This document shows positions 1 to 6,278 of a stretch of DNA of 8,019 bases, one piece after another. Location of the stretch: assembly GCA_009705865.1 (NCBI GenBank), contig WLSJ01000082.1, forward strand, positions 1-8,019, in the 5' to 3' direction. The translations under genes were made by a program, and so were the position numbers. The DNA comes from Actinomycetota bacterium. Lineage in GTDB: Bacteria > Actinomycetota > Acidimicrobiia > Acidimicrobiales > Ilumatobacteraceae. The notes under the pieces are model-generated. The model was not told the DNA's origin. It was given only the letters and a program-made list of their open reading frames with translations, and made no database searches. The first letter of the stretch is position 1. Each line of letters starts with the position of its first letter.

Positions 1-57
1 CATCAATCCATCGAATAGCAGCCTCATCAGCCGGACACAGAAGCGTTCTGTCAGTCA
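1..57. other. Unassigned window edge upstream of the aminopeptidase
   Basis: This edge is too short to call. On the minus strand one frame stays open from the window edge to a TTG at 58-56 and would begin a protein as (M)TDRTLLCPADEAAIRWID, which looks protein-like but which I do not recognise. On the plus strand one frame ends with TGA at 59-61, which would overlap an ATG at 58 as ATGA, and another stays open to a TAA at 111-113. Either a divergent neighbour begins here or an upstream gene ends here; the sequence alone does not decide. Confidence 0.25.
37..51. repeat. 15-base perfect dyad upstream of the aminopeptidase gene
   Basis: ACAGAA, then GCG, then TTCTGT: two perfect 6-base arms around a 3-base centre. 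The site lies 7 bases before the ATG at 58 and 55 bases before the ATG at 106. It could be an operator or a small hairpin, or chance. It matches no operator consensus that I know; in particular it is not the GAAC-N4-GTTC core of actinobacterial LexA boxes. Confidence 0.35.
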
Positions 58-105
58 ATGAGACGTCACATCTTCGCGGAAGCGGACTACCAACAGGTTT
101 GTTCC

Positions 106-1341
106 ATGTCTAAGAATTCGCGCATGACACTTCTTGAATGGTTAGACGCTTGTCCAACCCCTTTCCATGTTGCGGCTCAGGCATCGTCAGAACTAACTTC
201 AGCCGGTTTTACCTCGGTCACACAACTTGGCTACGAGATTCCACAGACAGGCTTTCTTGCCGTTGACGGAAGTATTGTTGCATGGCGACTAGGTTCATCT
301 TCTAGCTCCCTGCGCATCATCGGGGCGCACTCAGACTCTCCTAATCTTCGCGTCTTACCGAATGCAGACATCTACCAACATGGTTGGTCGCAGCTAGCCG
401 TCGAGATGTACGGAGGCCTTCTTCTCAATTCATGGCTTGATCGTGACCTCGGAATAGCGGGTCGCGTGATTGATGCCAATGGAAAAGTTCACCTATTTTC
501 TGACTCCACTGCACTTGCACGAATCCCGCAATTGGCGATTCACCTAGATCGCGATGTCAATGAAAAGGGCGTTCAATTAGACAAACATCAGCACATGACA
601 CCTGTCTGGGGTTCTGAGACTCAAAAGTTTTCAGAATGGCTTACCAAAAATTCAGGTGTCGATCACATTGCTGCATACGACGCTCATCTGTTTGACATCA
701 CACCAGCTGCTCTACTTGGTCATGACAAGTCTCTTCTGGCGAGTGGTCGACTTGACGATCAAGTGTCATGTTGGAGCGCCATAAACGCCCTCTGTGATTC
801 TGCTTCCTCAGAGTTCACCACAATGATCGTTCTGAATGATCATGAAGAAGTTGGCAGCAGTAGTTCTACGGGCGCAGCTGGTCCGATGTTGTCGAGTGTA
901 ATCGATTGCATTTCTCAACAACATGGGCTGTCAACTGGTCAACATTTTGATCGCATAGCCTCGTCGTGGTGTCTTTCGGCAGACAACGCTCATGCGATAC
1001 ATCCGAACTACCCAGAACGCCATGAACCGCGCCACGCCCCGCACATAAACGAAGGTCCGGCAGTCAAAGTAAATGCCAACCAACGATATGCGACCTCTAC
1101 ACGCGGTCTTGCACACATCCAGAACGTCGCCAAGAGCAAGGACATTCCACTGCAGGTATTCGCATCGCGAAACAATATTCCTTGCGGATCAACTATCGGA
1201 CCCATCACGGCGACCCAACTAGGTATCGAGACAATCGATGTTGGTGTTCCTCAGTTATCAATGCATTCCGCACGAGAAATGTGCGGAGCACACGATCCAT
1301 CGTATTTAGTTGAACTTATGAAGGCATTCCTGCAGAGTTAA
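106..1341 (+). CDS. apeB: M18 family aminopeptidase (aspartyl-aminopeptidase type)
   Basis: Cytoplasmic metallo-aminopeptidase of family M18, which removes N-terminal residues (classically acidic ones) from peptides using a dinuclear metal site and forms large tetrahedral oligomers. The whole family signature is visible. Numbered from the upstream ATG at 58: His91 in GAHSDSPNLR, Asp233 in ASGRLDDQ, the catalytic and metal glutamates Glu263-Glu264 in NDHEEVGSSSSTGAAGP, Asp309 in SADNAHAIHPNYPE, and His403 in LSMHSAREMCGAHD. The reading frame opens at ATG 58, but the family usually begins close to the LLEWLDACPTPFH segment. I therefore prefer ATG 106, which has a weak CAGG eight bases upstream, giving 411 residues; ATG 124 is also possible. 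Length is normal for the family and no catalytic residue is missing. The stop shares TTAA with the convergent plsC stop. The substrate preference within M18 cannot be read from the sequence. Confidence 0.93.
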   Translation: MSKNSRMTLLEWLDACPTPFHVAAQASSELTSAGFTSVTQLGYEIPQTGFLAVDGSIVAWRLGSSSSSLRIIGAHSDSPNLRVLPNADIYQHGWSQLAVEMYGGLLLNSWLDRDLGIAGRVIDANGKVHLFSDSTALARIPQLAIHLDRDVNEKGVQLDKHQHMTPVWGSETQKFSEWLTKNSGVDHIAAYDAHLFDITPAALLGHDKSLLASGRLDDQVSCWSAINALCDSASSEFTTMIVLNDHEEVGSSSSTGAAGPMLSSVIDCISQQHGLSTGQHFDRIASSWCLSADNAHAIHPNYPERHEPRHAPHINEGPAVKVNANQRYATSTRGLAHIQNVAKSKDIPLQVFASRNNIPCGSTIGPITATQLGIETIDVGVPQLSMHSAREMCGAHDPSYLVELMKAFLQS

Positions 1342-2027
1342 TAGGCGTTAGGTGTTCCGGCCAATGCTTGAGCTTCATCAAACACTCTTTGAAGCTCAGT
1401 TGATAAATGAAGGCTCAAATCCTTTAGTGCTGACCGCGGTAAACGTTCGTTACTGTCGCTAGTAGTAATGATCGGTTTGCCAACAACGACTACACATTTA
1501 CGGGGATAGATCATCTTTGATCCCTTTGGCATTACTCGCTCGGAGCCACCAATACCGACCGGAATAATCGGAACCCCAGCCTTAGCTGCGACATACGTCG
1601 CTCCATCAAACAACGGATGAACGACGGGCCCGCTTTGACGCGTACCTTCCGGAAACAACACGAGAGGTTCGCCCATTTCCAGAACTGCGATGCATCGACG
1701 TAATGCTTCTCTGTCGGCCGTGCCGCGACTAACGGGGAATGCTCCGAGAGCAGACAACACCCAACCAACAGGTCGGTATTTCCATATTGTGTCTTTACCC
1801 ATGAAACGCATCCGCCGTTTTGTCACTGCGGCCGCTAATGGCGTGTCGATATTTGATCTGTGAATAGGAGCGAGCAAAAAGGCTCCCTGTGAAGGAATGT
1901 TTTCTTTGCCAATAATCTTTGTCCGCGTATACGAGACAGACAAGTAAACAACTAACGCGCGACACACCGTGTAAAACATGCGGCTCGATCGCGAATCGCC
2001 TGCCATGAAGGTTTCTGTTTCAGCCAT
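1338..2027 (-). CDS. plsC: 1-acyl-sn-glycerol-3-phosphate acyltransferase (PlsC/LPLAT family)
   Basis: Transfers a fatty acyl group to lysophosphatidic acid to make phosphatidic acid, at the inner face of the membrane. Counting from ATG 2027 (229 residues), the acyltransferase blocks appear in order: the catalytic HX4D motif HRSNID (His56, Asp61), GAFPVSRG (95-102), the substrate-binding FPEGTR (125-130), and VPIIPVGIGG (152-161). A hydrophobic, amphipathic stretch near residues 18-34 may seat it on the membrane; there is no clear multi-pass topology. The frame can be extended to a TTG at 2042, but ATG 2027 is preceded by a short AGG and overlaps the cmk stop by eight bases, as expected for coupled translation. 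It is the last gene of the guaB1-cmk-plsC operon; a cmk-plsC pairing recurs in actinobacteria. The acyl chain or acceptor specificity cannot be read, so a related lysophospholipid acyltransferase remains possible. Confidence 0.9.
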   Translation of the reverse strand: MAETETFMAGDSRSSRMFYTVCRALVVYLSVSYTRTKIIGKENIPSQGAFLLAPIHRSNIDTPLAAAVTKRRMRFMGKDTIWKYRPVGWVLSALGAFPVSRGTADREALRRCIAVLEMGEPLVLFPEGTRQSGPVVHPLFDGATYVAAKAGVPIIPVGIGGSERVMPKGSKMIYPRKCVVVVGKPIITTSDSNERLPRSALKDLSLHLSTELQRVFDEAQALAGTPNAY

Positions 2028-2664
2028 GACCAACCTGTGCAAAATGGTTCACTATCTCTTGCACCACTTCTGAAATAGTTCTGTTGCTCGAATCAACTAT
2101 CACCGAATCTGCGGATGGTTTCAGTGGCGAGTCAAGACGCGTCGAATCAAGGTGATCACGTTCTGCGATGCTGGAAGCAACGACCTCTATGTCGCCGCCA
2201 TTTTGCTGCACACGACGCTCCGCTCTCACCACTGGTGACGCTGTGAGAAAGACCTTCAATTCAGCGTCTGGAAAAACAACCGTGCCGATGTCGCGGCCTT
2301 CAATTACTCCTCCGCCATGATGCGCCACCCATGCTCGTTGTTGTTCACGCATAGCGTCTCGAACCGGAGTGTGAGCCGCGATCACGCTGACGATTGCATT
2401 GATCTCGTGTGTACGTATCAGTTCGGTCACGTCAGTGCCATTCAATTGAGCACCGAACTCTTCTATAACCACTTTGACGTCACGAGCAATTCTTCCGACT
2501 GCCTCTGCGTTATGCGGATCTGTAGATGATTGCTGTACGGCCAATGCCACACAGCGATACATAGCTCCAGTGTCAAGGTATTTGAGACCAGTTGCTGTTG
2601 AGACTTCGCGAGCAACTGTTGATTTACCTGCACCTGCAGGACCATCAATTGCAATAACTCGCAC
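2020..2664 (-). CDS. cmk: Cytidylate kinase (CMP/dCMP kinase)
   Basis: Phosphorylates CMP and dCMP with ATP in the cytoplasm, recycling cytidine nucleotides from RNA and phospholipid turnover. Counting from GTG 2664 (214 residues), the P-loop GPAGAGKST is at 8-16, LDTGAMYR at 30-37, the CMP-contacting segment IEGRDIGTVVFPDA at 121-134, and the lid region with the conserved ERD, STR and SPLKP elements at about 168-183. Length is slightly below the usual 220-230. The frame also allows a TTG start at 2673 that overlaps the guaB1 end. I prefer GTG 2664 because it gives the typical opening MRVIAIDGP and starts two bases after the guaB1 stop. Neither start has a convincing Shine-Dalgarno, so translation probably depends on coupling to guaB1. 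It overlaps plsC at its 3' end. Confidence 0.95.
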   Translation of the reverse strand: MRVIAIDGPAGAGKSTVAREVSTATGLKYLDTGAMYRCVALAVQQSSTDPHNAEAVGRIARDVKVVIEEFGAQLNGTDVTELIRTHEINAIVSVIAAHTPVRDAMREQQRAWVAHHGGGVIEGRDIGTVVFPDAELKVFLTASPVVRAERRVQQNGGDIEVVASSIAERDHLDSTRLDSPLKPSADSVIVDSSNRTISEVVQEIVNHFAQVGHG

Positions 2665-2666
2665 AA

Positions 2667-4103
2667 TTACCAACTAGTACCGAGTGGGCGACCTTCGTCA
2701 TACCCAGCTGCGCTCTGGACACCGACAACAGCGCGCTCATGGAACTCTTCAATGCTGGATGCACCTGCATACGTACACGATGAGCGGATACCAGCCACGA
2801 TTTGGTCAATGATGTCTTCGACACCTGGACGTACTGGATCGAGATACATACGAGACGTGCTGATTCCCTCTTCGAACAGTTCCTTTTTCGCCCGTTCGAG
2901 AGCTGTTTCTGACCGAGTGCGATTCTTTACAGCACGGTTAGAGGCCATGCCGAAGCTCTCTTTATACAAACGACCTTCTGTGTCTCGCAAGGTGTCAGCG
3001 GCAGATTCATAAGTGCCAGCGAGCCAAGAGCCAAACATGACATTTGCAGCACCCGCGGCAAGCGCAAGTGCAACGTCGCGAGGGAAACGCACTCCACCAT
3101 CAGCCCAGACATGCTTGCCCATCGAGCGAGCCATCTCTGCGCTCTCAAGTACTGCGCTGAATTGTGGTCGTCCAACTCCAGTCATCATGCGAGTGGTGCA
3201 CATTGCACCTGGTCCGACACCAACCTTGATGATGTCAGCACCTGCATTAATAAGATCGCGAGTTCCTTCGCGCGTAACAACGTTTCCGGCAACGATGGTG
3301 GCATTGGGCGCTACTGCGCGTACGGATTCAATAGCACGCAACATGCGATCTTGATGTCCGTGAGCTGTGTCAATTACCAAAACATCAACACCGAGGGTAA
3401 TAAGAGCCTGTGCTCGTTTCGCTGGGTTTGCATTAATACCAACAGCAACAGAAGTTAAAAACTGACCATCTGAATTGGTAGCGGGCGCATAAATGGTGCT
3501 ACGCAGCGACCCCTTACGAGTTATTGCACCAACGAGTATTCCGTTCTTATCAATAACTGGAGCGAATGAAAGACGCTGATCGATCAAGGAATCATGAATC
3601 TCAGACACTGGAACAGAATCTGTAAAACAGACCATGTCGAGATTCATCACATTTTTCAACTGTGTGAAACGATCGAACCCAACGGCGTCGTATTCGGTGA
3701 AGACACCGACTGGATGGTTATCTGGATCGACCACAATGACCGCACCATGAGAACGTTTGTGAATCAAACTCAACGCTTCTCCCACTGTGTCTTCAGGAGC
3801 AAGCGTGATAGGAGTTTCAAAAATCGGATGCCGAGTCTTTACGTGCTCAACAACCATCTGAATAATGTCAAGCGGAATGTCTTGAGGAAGAACGACTAAC
3901 CCACCACGACGAGCGACTGTCTCTGCCATGCGACGACCCGCAATAGCGGTCATATTGGCGACCACAATAGGAATATTGGTTCCGACCTTGTCAGGGGTAC
4001 TGAGATTTACATCGAAACGCGATGACACCGAGGATTTACTCGGGACCATAAACACATCGTTATAGGTCAAATCGTGGGGTGGGAGGTCATGTAAGAACCG
4101 CAT
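2667..4103 (-). CDS. guaB1: GuaB1-type GMP reductase / IMP dehydrogenase-related protein with CBS domains
   Basis: A 478-residue TIM-barrel enzyme of the IMPDH/GMP reductase family. The barrel starts at NDVFMVPS (about 15-22) and is interrupted by a CBS-domain pair at about 95-205. It resumes with VIDTAHGHQ (243-251), GNVVTREG (273-280), the catalytic loop GVGPGAMCTTR with Cys302, ADGGVRFPRD (334-343) and GSWLAGTYES (358-367). The region after KESFGMASNRA has no Arg-Tyr dyad of the kind that IMPDH uses in its active-site flap to hydrolyse the covalent intermediate. The overall sequence follows mycobacterial GuaB1, which has been reported to be an NADPH-dependent GMP reductase with a regulatory CBS module rather than an IMPDH. 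I therefore infer GMP-to-IMP conversion, tuned by nucleotides bound at the CBS pair. A separate true guaB would be expected elsewhere in the genome. It leads the operon with cmk and plsC. ATG 4103 has only a weak upstream ribosome binding site and sits a few bases from a -10-like hexamer. Confidence 0.9.
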   Translation of the reverse strand: MRFLHDLPPHDLTYNDVFMVPSKSSVSSRFDVNLSTPDKVGTNIPIVVANMTAIAGRRMAETVARRGGLVVLPQDIPLDIIQMVVEHVKTRHPIFETPITLAPEDTVGEALSLIHKRSHGAVIVVDPDNHPVGVFTEYDAVGFDRFTQLKNVMNLDMVCFTDSVPVSEIHDSLIDQRLSFAPVIDKNGILVGAITRKGSLRSTIYAPATNSDGQFLTSVAVGINANPAKRAQALITLGVDVLVIDTAHGHQDRMLRAIESVRAVAPNATIVAGNVVTREGTRDLINAGADIIKVGVGPGAMCTTRMMTGVGRPQFSAVLESAEMARSMGKHVWADGGVRFPRDVALALAAGAANVMFGSWLAGTYESAADTLRDTEGRLYKESFGMASNRAVKNRTRSETALERAKKELFEEGISTSRMYLDPVRPGVEDIIDQIVAGIRSSCTYAGASSIEEFHERAVVGVQSAAGYDEGRPLGTSW

Positions 4104-4114
4104 AGGGCATGACG

Positions 4115-4120
4115 AGACTA
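4115..4120 (-). promoter_or_regulatory. Possible -10 hexamer for the guaB1-cmk-plsC operon
   Basis: On the minus strand this reads TAGTCT, matching the TANNNT pattern of actinobacterial -10 elements. It ends eleven bases before the guaB1 ATG, which would put the transcript start about five bases upstream of that codon, giving an almost leaderless mRNA. I see no good -35 box. It shares its TA with the opposing hexamer at 4119-4124. Confidence 0.4.
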
Positions 4121-4124
4121 CCGT
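4119..4124 (+). promoter_or_regulatory. Likely -10 hexamer for a leaderless hydrolase-tsaC transcript
   Basis: TACCGT (TANNNT) lies exactly six bases before the hydrolase ATG at 4131, the spacing that places the transcription start on the A of the start codon. No Shine-Dalgarno is visible before this ATG, which fits a leaderless mRNA, a common arrangement in actinobacteria. There is no obvious -35 box. A short dyad CTAC-CGT-GTAG (4118-4128) overlaps it. Confidence 0.5.
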
Positions 4125-4130
4125 GTAGAC

Positions 4131-4826
4131 ATGGCTTCTACAGAGAACGTTCCCGTCGTCCTAGTTCATGGCTGGGGTGGCAACTTCAGAGACACTTGGC
4201 AAAAACCAGGGATCGACGCCCTTTTAGAAGATGTTGGGCGTATGCCTGTGGGCTTAGATCTGCTCGGACATGGAAGTCAGGACAAGCCCCATGAGCCAGA
4301 GGCCTACAGCAAGCTGCCTGAGTGGCTACTACATAACCTCCCTGAAGCCCCAGTGATCGATGCTGTCGGATTCTCTCTGGGCGCTCTCACAATCTTGCGA
4401 GCATTGATTCAATCCCCCGAGCGATTCGGCAAGGTTGTGCTTGCTGGCATTGGCGACGGTGTTTTCTCTGTTGCCGCATCAGACAATCACGACCGCATCA
4501 TCGCTGCACTTGAGGGAAGAGCTCCAGAAGAAGACACCTTTGCTCGAATGTTTTCTCATTACGGCAACTCCCCTGGCAATGACGTTGTCGCACTCACGGC
4601 GATTATGAAGCGTCCACCAGCCGAACCCATAAAGGAAGAATGGCTACACAACATTACGAATGAAATCCTGATCGTCATTGGCGATAAAGACTTTGCCGGA
4701 CCTGCAGATCGACTAGCTGCTGCTTTTCCAAACGCTCGACTCACCACACTCCGAAACACCGATCACTTTGCAACTACTGAAGCGTTTCCGTTTATCGACG
4801 CAATTCTGGAATTTCTCGCTGCATGA
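4131..4826 (+). CDS. Alpha/beta-fold hydrolase, substrate unknown
   Basis: A compact 231-residue serine hydrolase of the alpha/beta superfamily, predicted cytoplasmic, with no signal peptide. The oxyanion-hole segment VHGWGGN is at 12-18, LDLLGHGSQ follows at 42-50, and the nucleophile elbow is GFSLGA with Ser82. The acid is probably Asp187 in IGDKDFAGP (Asp185 is the alternative), and the catalytic histidine is His212 in NTDHF. All three triad members are present, so it should be active. The cap region is short, between about residues 110 and 170. Family resemblance alone does not name a substrate: esterase, thioesterase or lactonase activities are all possible. The gene starts at ATG 4131, next to a -10-like hexamer, and its TGA overlaps the tsaC start as ATGA, so the two are very likely co-transcribed and translationally coupled. 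Confidence 0.85.
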   Translation: MASTENVPVVLVHGWGGNFRDTWQKPGIDALLEDVGRMPVGLDLLGHGSQDKPHEPEAYSKLPEWLLHNLPEAPVIDAVGFSLGALTILRALIQSPERFGKVVLAGIGDGVFSVAASDNHDRIIAALEGRAPEEDTFARMFSHYGNSPGNDVVALTAIMKRPPAEPIKEEWLHNITNEILIVIGDKDFAGPADRLAAAFPNARLTTLRNTDHFATTEAFPFIDAILEFLAA

Positions 4827-5743
4827 ACACTTCATCACGTGTGTCGACAGATATCGATGCAGCGTCATCAATCTTGACGCACGGTGGCATTGTTGCTATT
4901 CCAACAGAGACCGTTTATGGCTTAGCTGCGATAGCACTAAACGAAACAGCAGTGGGAAGAGTGTTTTCAACCAAAGGAAGGCCTACGTCTCATCCACTGA
5001 TCGTGCATTTATCTCCGAACGATGATTACGGCCGTTGGGGAGTTCTCAACGAGGCAGCTACATCTATTGCAGCTGCAATATGGCCCGGCCCGATCACATT
5101 GCTTGTCCCCCGCACACGTCTCGTTCCTGATTGGGTTACGGGAGGACGTGACACTGTTGCACTTCGAGTCCCGGCTCACGATATGACTCTTTCTCTTCTC
5201 AAACAATTAGGTGATGCGGTAGTCGCTCCGTCTGCGAACAGATTTGGTCAAGTCAGTCCGACACGAGCAGAACATGTGCTTGCAGATCTTGGAGAAGATG
5301 TTGATCTCATTCTCGACGGCGGACCCTGCGAGATCGGAATCGAATCGACAATCATTGAATGCACCTCAAACAACTTACAAATTCTGCGCCCTGGCAAAAT
5401 TACGGCAGTACACATTGCCGAAATCACTGGCCTGCAACTTGCGCACACAGATGGACCATCACGAGCCCCCGGGATGATGATTGCGCACTACGCACCAAAG
5501 GCGAGGGTTGAACTTTGCGCTTCACTTGCCGAAGCATCAGAGAAGAATTCCCATTATAAAAACGGGGGAATTAGCAGTTGCATTGTGCATCACGAGGATC
5601 CGGCCGAGTATGCCTTATCTGTTTATGACGATTTACGAGCAGCTGACACACAGGGTGCAGAAGTAGTTCTTGCTGTCATGCCGCCTGACCACGGAATCGG
5701 AAAAGCAATTCGCGATCGACTCACGAAAGCTGCTGCGGGCTAA
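4823..5743 (+). CDS. tsaC: L-threonylcarbamoyladenylate synthase (TsaC/Sua5 type)
   Basis: Uses threonine, bicarbonate and ATP to make threonylcarbamoyl-AMP, the donor for the t6A modification at position 37 of ANN-decoding tRNAs. This is the long Sua5 form, 306 residues. The YrdC/TsaC domain covers about 10-200, with PTETVYGL at 27-34, TKGRP at 50-54 (Lys51 and Arg53 are the nucleotide and substrate contacts typical of the family), WPGPITLLV at 87-95, LRVP at 114-117, and SANRFGQVSPT at 137-147. A linker containing PGMMIAHYAP (216-225) leads to a smaller C-terminal Sua5 domain ending in GIGKAIRDRL. All expected motifs are intact. ATG 4823 lies inside the hydrolase stop. The partner genes tsaB, tsaD and tsaE are not in this window. 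The stop codon shares CTAA with the convergent J-domain gene. Confidence 0.95.
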   Translation: MNTSSRVSTDIDAASSILTHGGIVAIPTETVYGLAAIALNETAVGRVFSTKGRPTSHPLIVHLSPNDDYGRWGVLNEAATSIAAAIWPGPITLLVPRTRLVPDWVTGGRDTVALRVPAHDMTLSLLKQLGDAVVAPSANRFGQVSPTRAEHVLADLGEDVDLILDGGPCEIGIESTIIECTSNNLQILRPGKITAVHIAEITGLQLAHTDGPSRAPGMMIAHYAPKARVELCASLAEASEKNSHYKNGGISSCIVHHEDPAEYALSVYDDLRAADTQGAEVVLAVMPPDHGIGKAIRDRLTKAAAG

Positions 5744-6270
5744 TCAGGCCAATCAATTGAGTTGAGGCTTGCAACTAGGTAGTCCCTTACCTCTTCAGAA
5801 ACAACCTGCACTCCAGAGTCATAAGTCCCGACCATCAGCGACACCGTAGTTGCACCTGCTTCGGAGACAAGGTCACAACGACACCAAGCTTGCAGAGTTC
5901 CGTCCACACCAGAATCGTGAAGAGAGAATTCAATTTGATGCGGAGGTTCTTCAGATGAAATCGCTCCACTCATGCCGGCCACGACGAAGAGTGCTTCAAA
6001 TGTCTTGGCTATCGGCGCTTGGACCGTAAAACTAGAAACGTCCCTTTCTTGTCGCCCTGACCTGATTTTCGTCCTCACTACGTCGCTTTTTTCTGAAGTC
6101 AGAAGTGTCAGAGCTGATCTCAGAGCTTCGTTAAGGTCTTGCATTGCAGAATCGGAACCGCCTGCGTCTGGATGCGCAGTGCGTGCACGGTCACGCCAAG
6201 CACGACGAATCTCTGCTTCGGAACTGGAAGAAGAGATCTGCAACACGACAAAGGGGTCGTGGTCTTTCAC
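5740..6270 (-). CDS. J-domain protein with an unrecognised C-terminal domain
   Basis: A 176-residue protein starting at GTG 6270. Residues 4-60 form a J-domain: DPFVVLQISSSSSEAEIRRAW gives helices I and II, followed by the essential HPD tripeptide at 33-35, then GGSDSAMQDLNEAL as helix III. J-domains stimulate the ATPase of Hsp70 (DnaK). There is no Gly/Phe-rich segment and no Cys-rich zinc domain, so this is not DnaJ or CbpA but a small specialised J-protein. The remaining part, about 78-176, reads as a beta strand (SSFTVQAP), a helix, several strands with a Cys-Arg-Cys at 130-132, and a closing helix (SEEVRDYLVASLNSI); I do not recognise its family. The gene starts eight bases after the crotonase stop, so the two form an operon. 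The client or partner is unknown. There is no signal peptide or membrane segment. Confidence 0.8.
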   Translation of the reverse strand: MKDHDPFVVLQISSSSSEAEIRRAWRDRARTAHPDAGGSDSAMQDLNEALRSALTLLTSEKSDVVRTKIRSGRQERDVSSFTVQAPIAKTFEALFVVAGMSGAISSEEPPHQIEFSLHDSGVDGTLQAWCRCDLVSEAGATTVSLMVGTYDSGVQVVSEEVRDYLVASLNSIDWPD

Positions 6271-6278
6271 AATGTGTC

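Noticed and set aside
2317..2677. Plus-strand open frames of about 67-70 codons opposite cmk
   Set aside because: They lie fully antisense to a gene with intact P-loop and CMP-binding motifs and show no independent signal.
2752..3899. Several plus-strand open frames of about 86-115 codons opposite guaB1
   Set aside because: They are antisense shadows of a well-conserved gene, have no recognisable motif and no promoter.
4109..4294. Short frame starting at ATG 4109 overlapping the hydrolase start
   Set aside because: It is out of frame with the hydrolase, Arg/Trp-rich and without motif; the hydrolase frame carries the complete catalytic triad.
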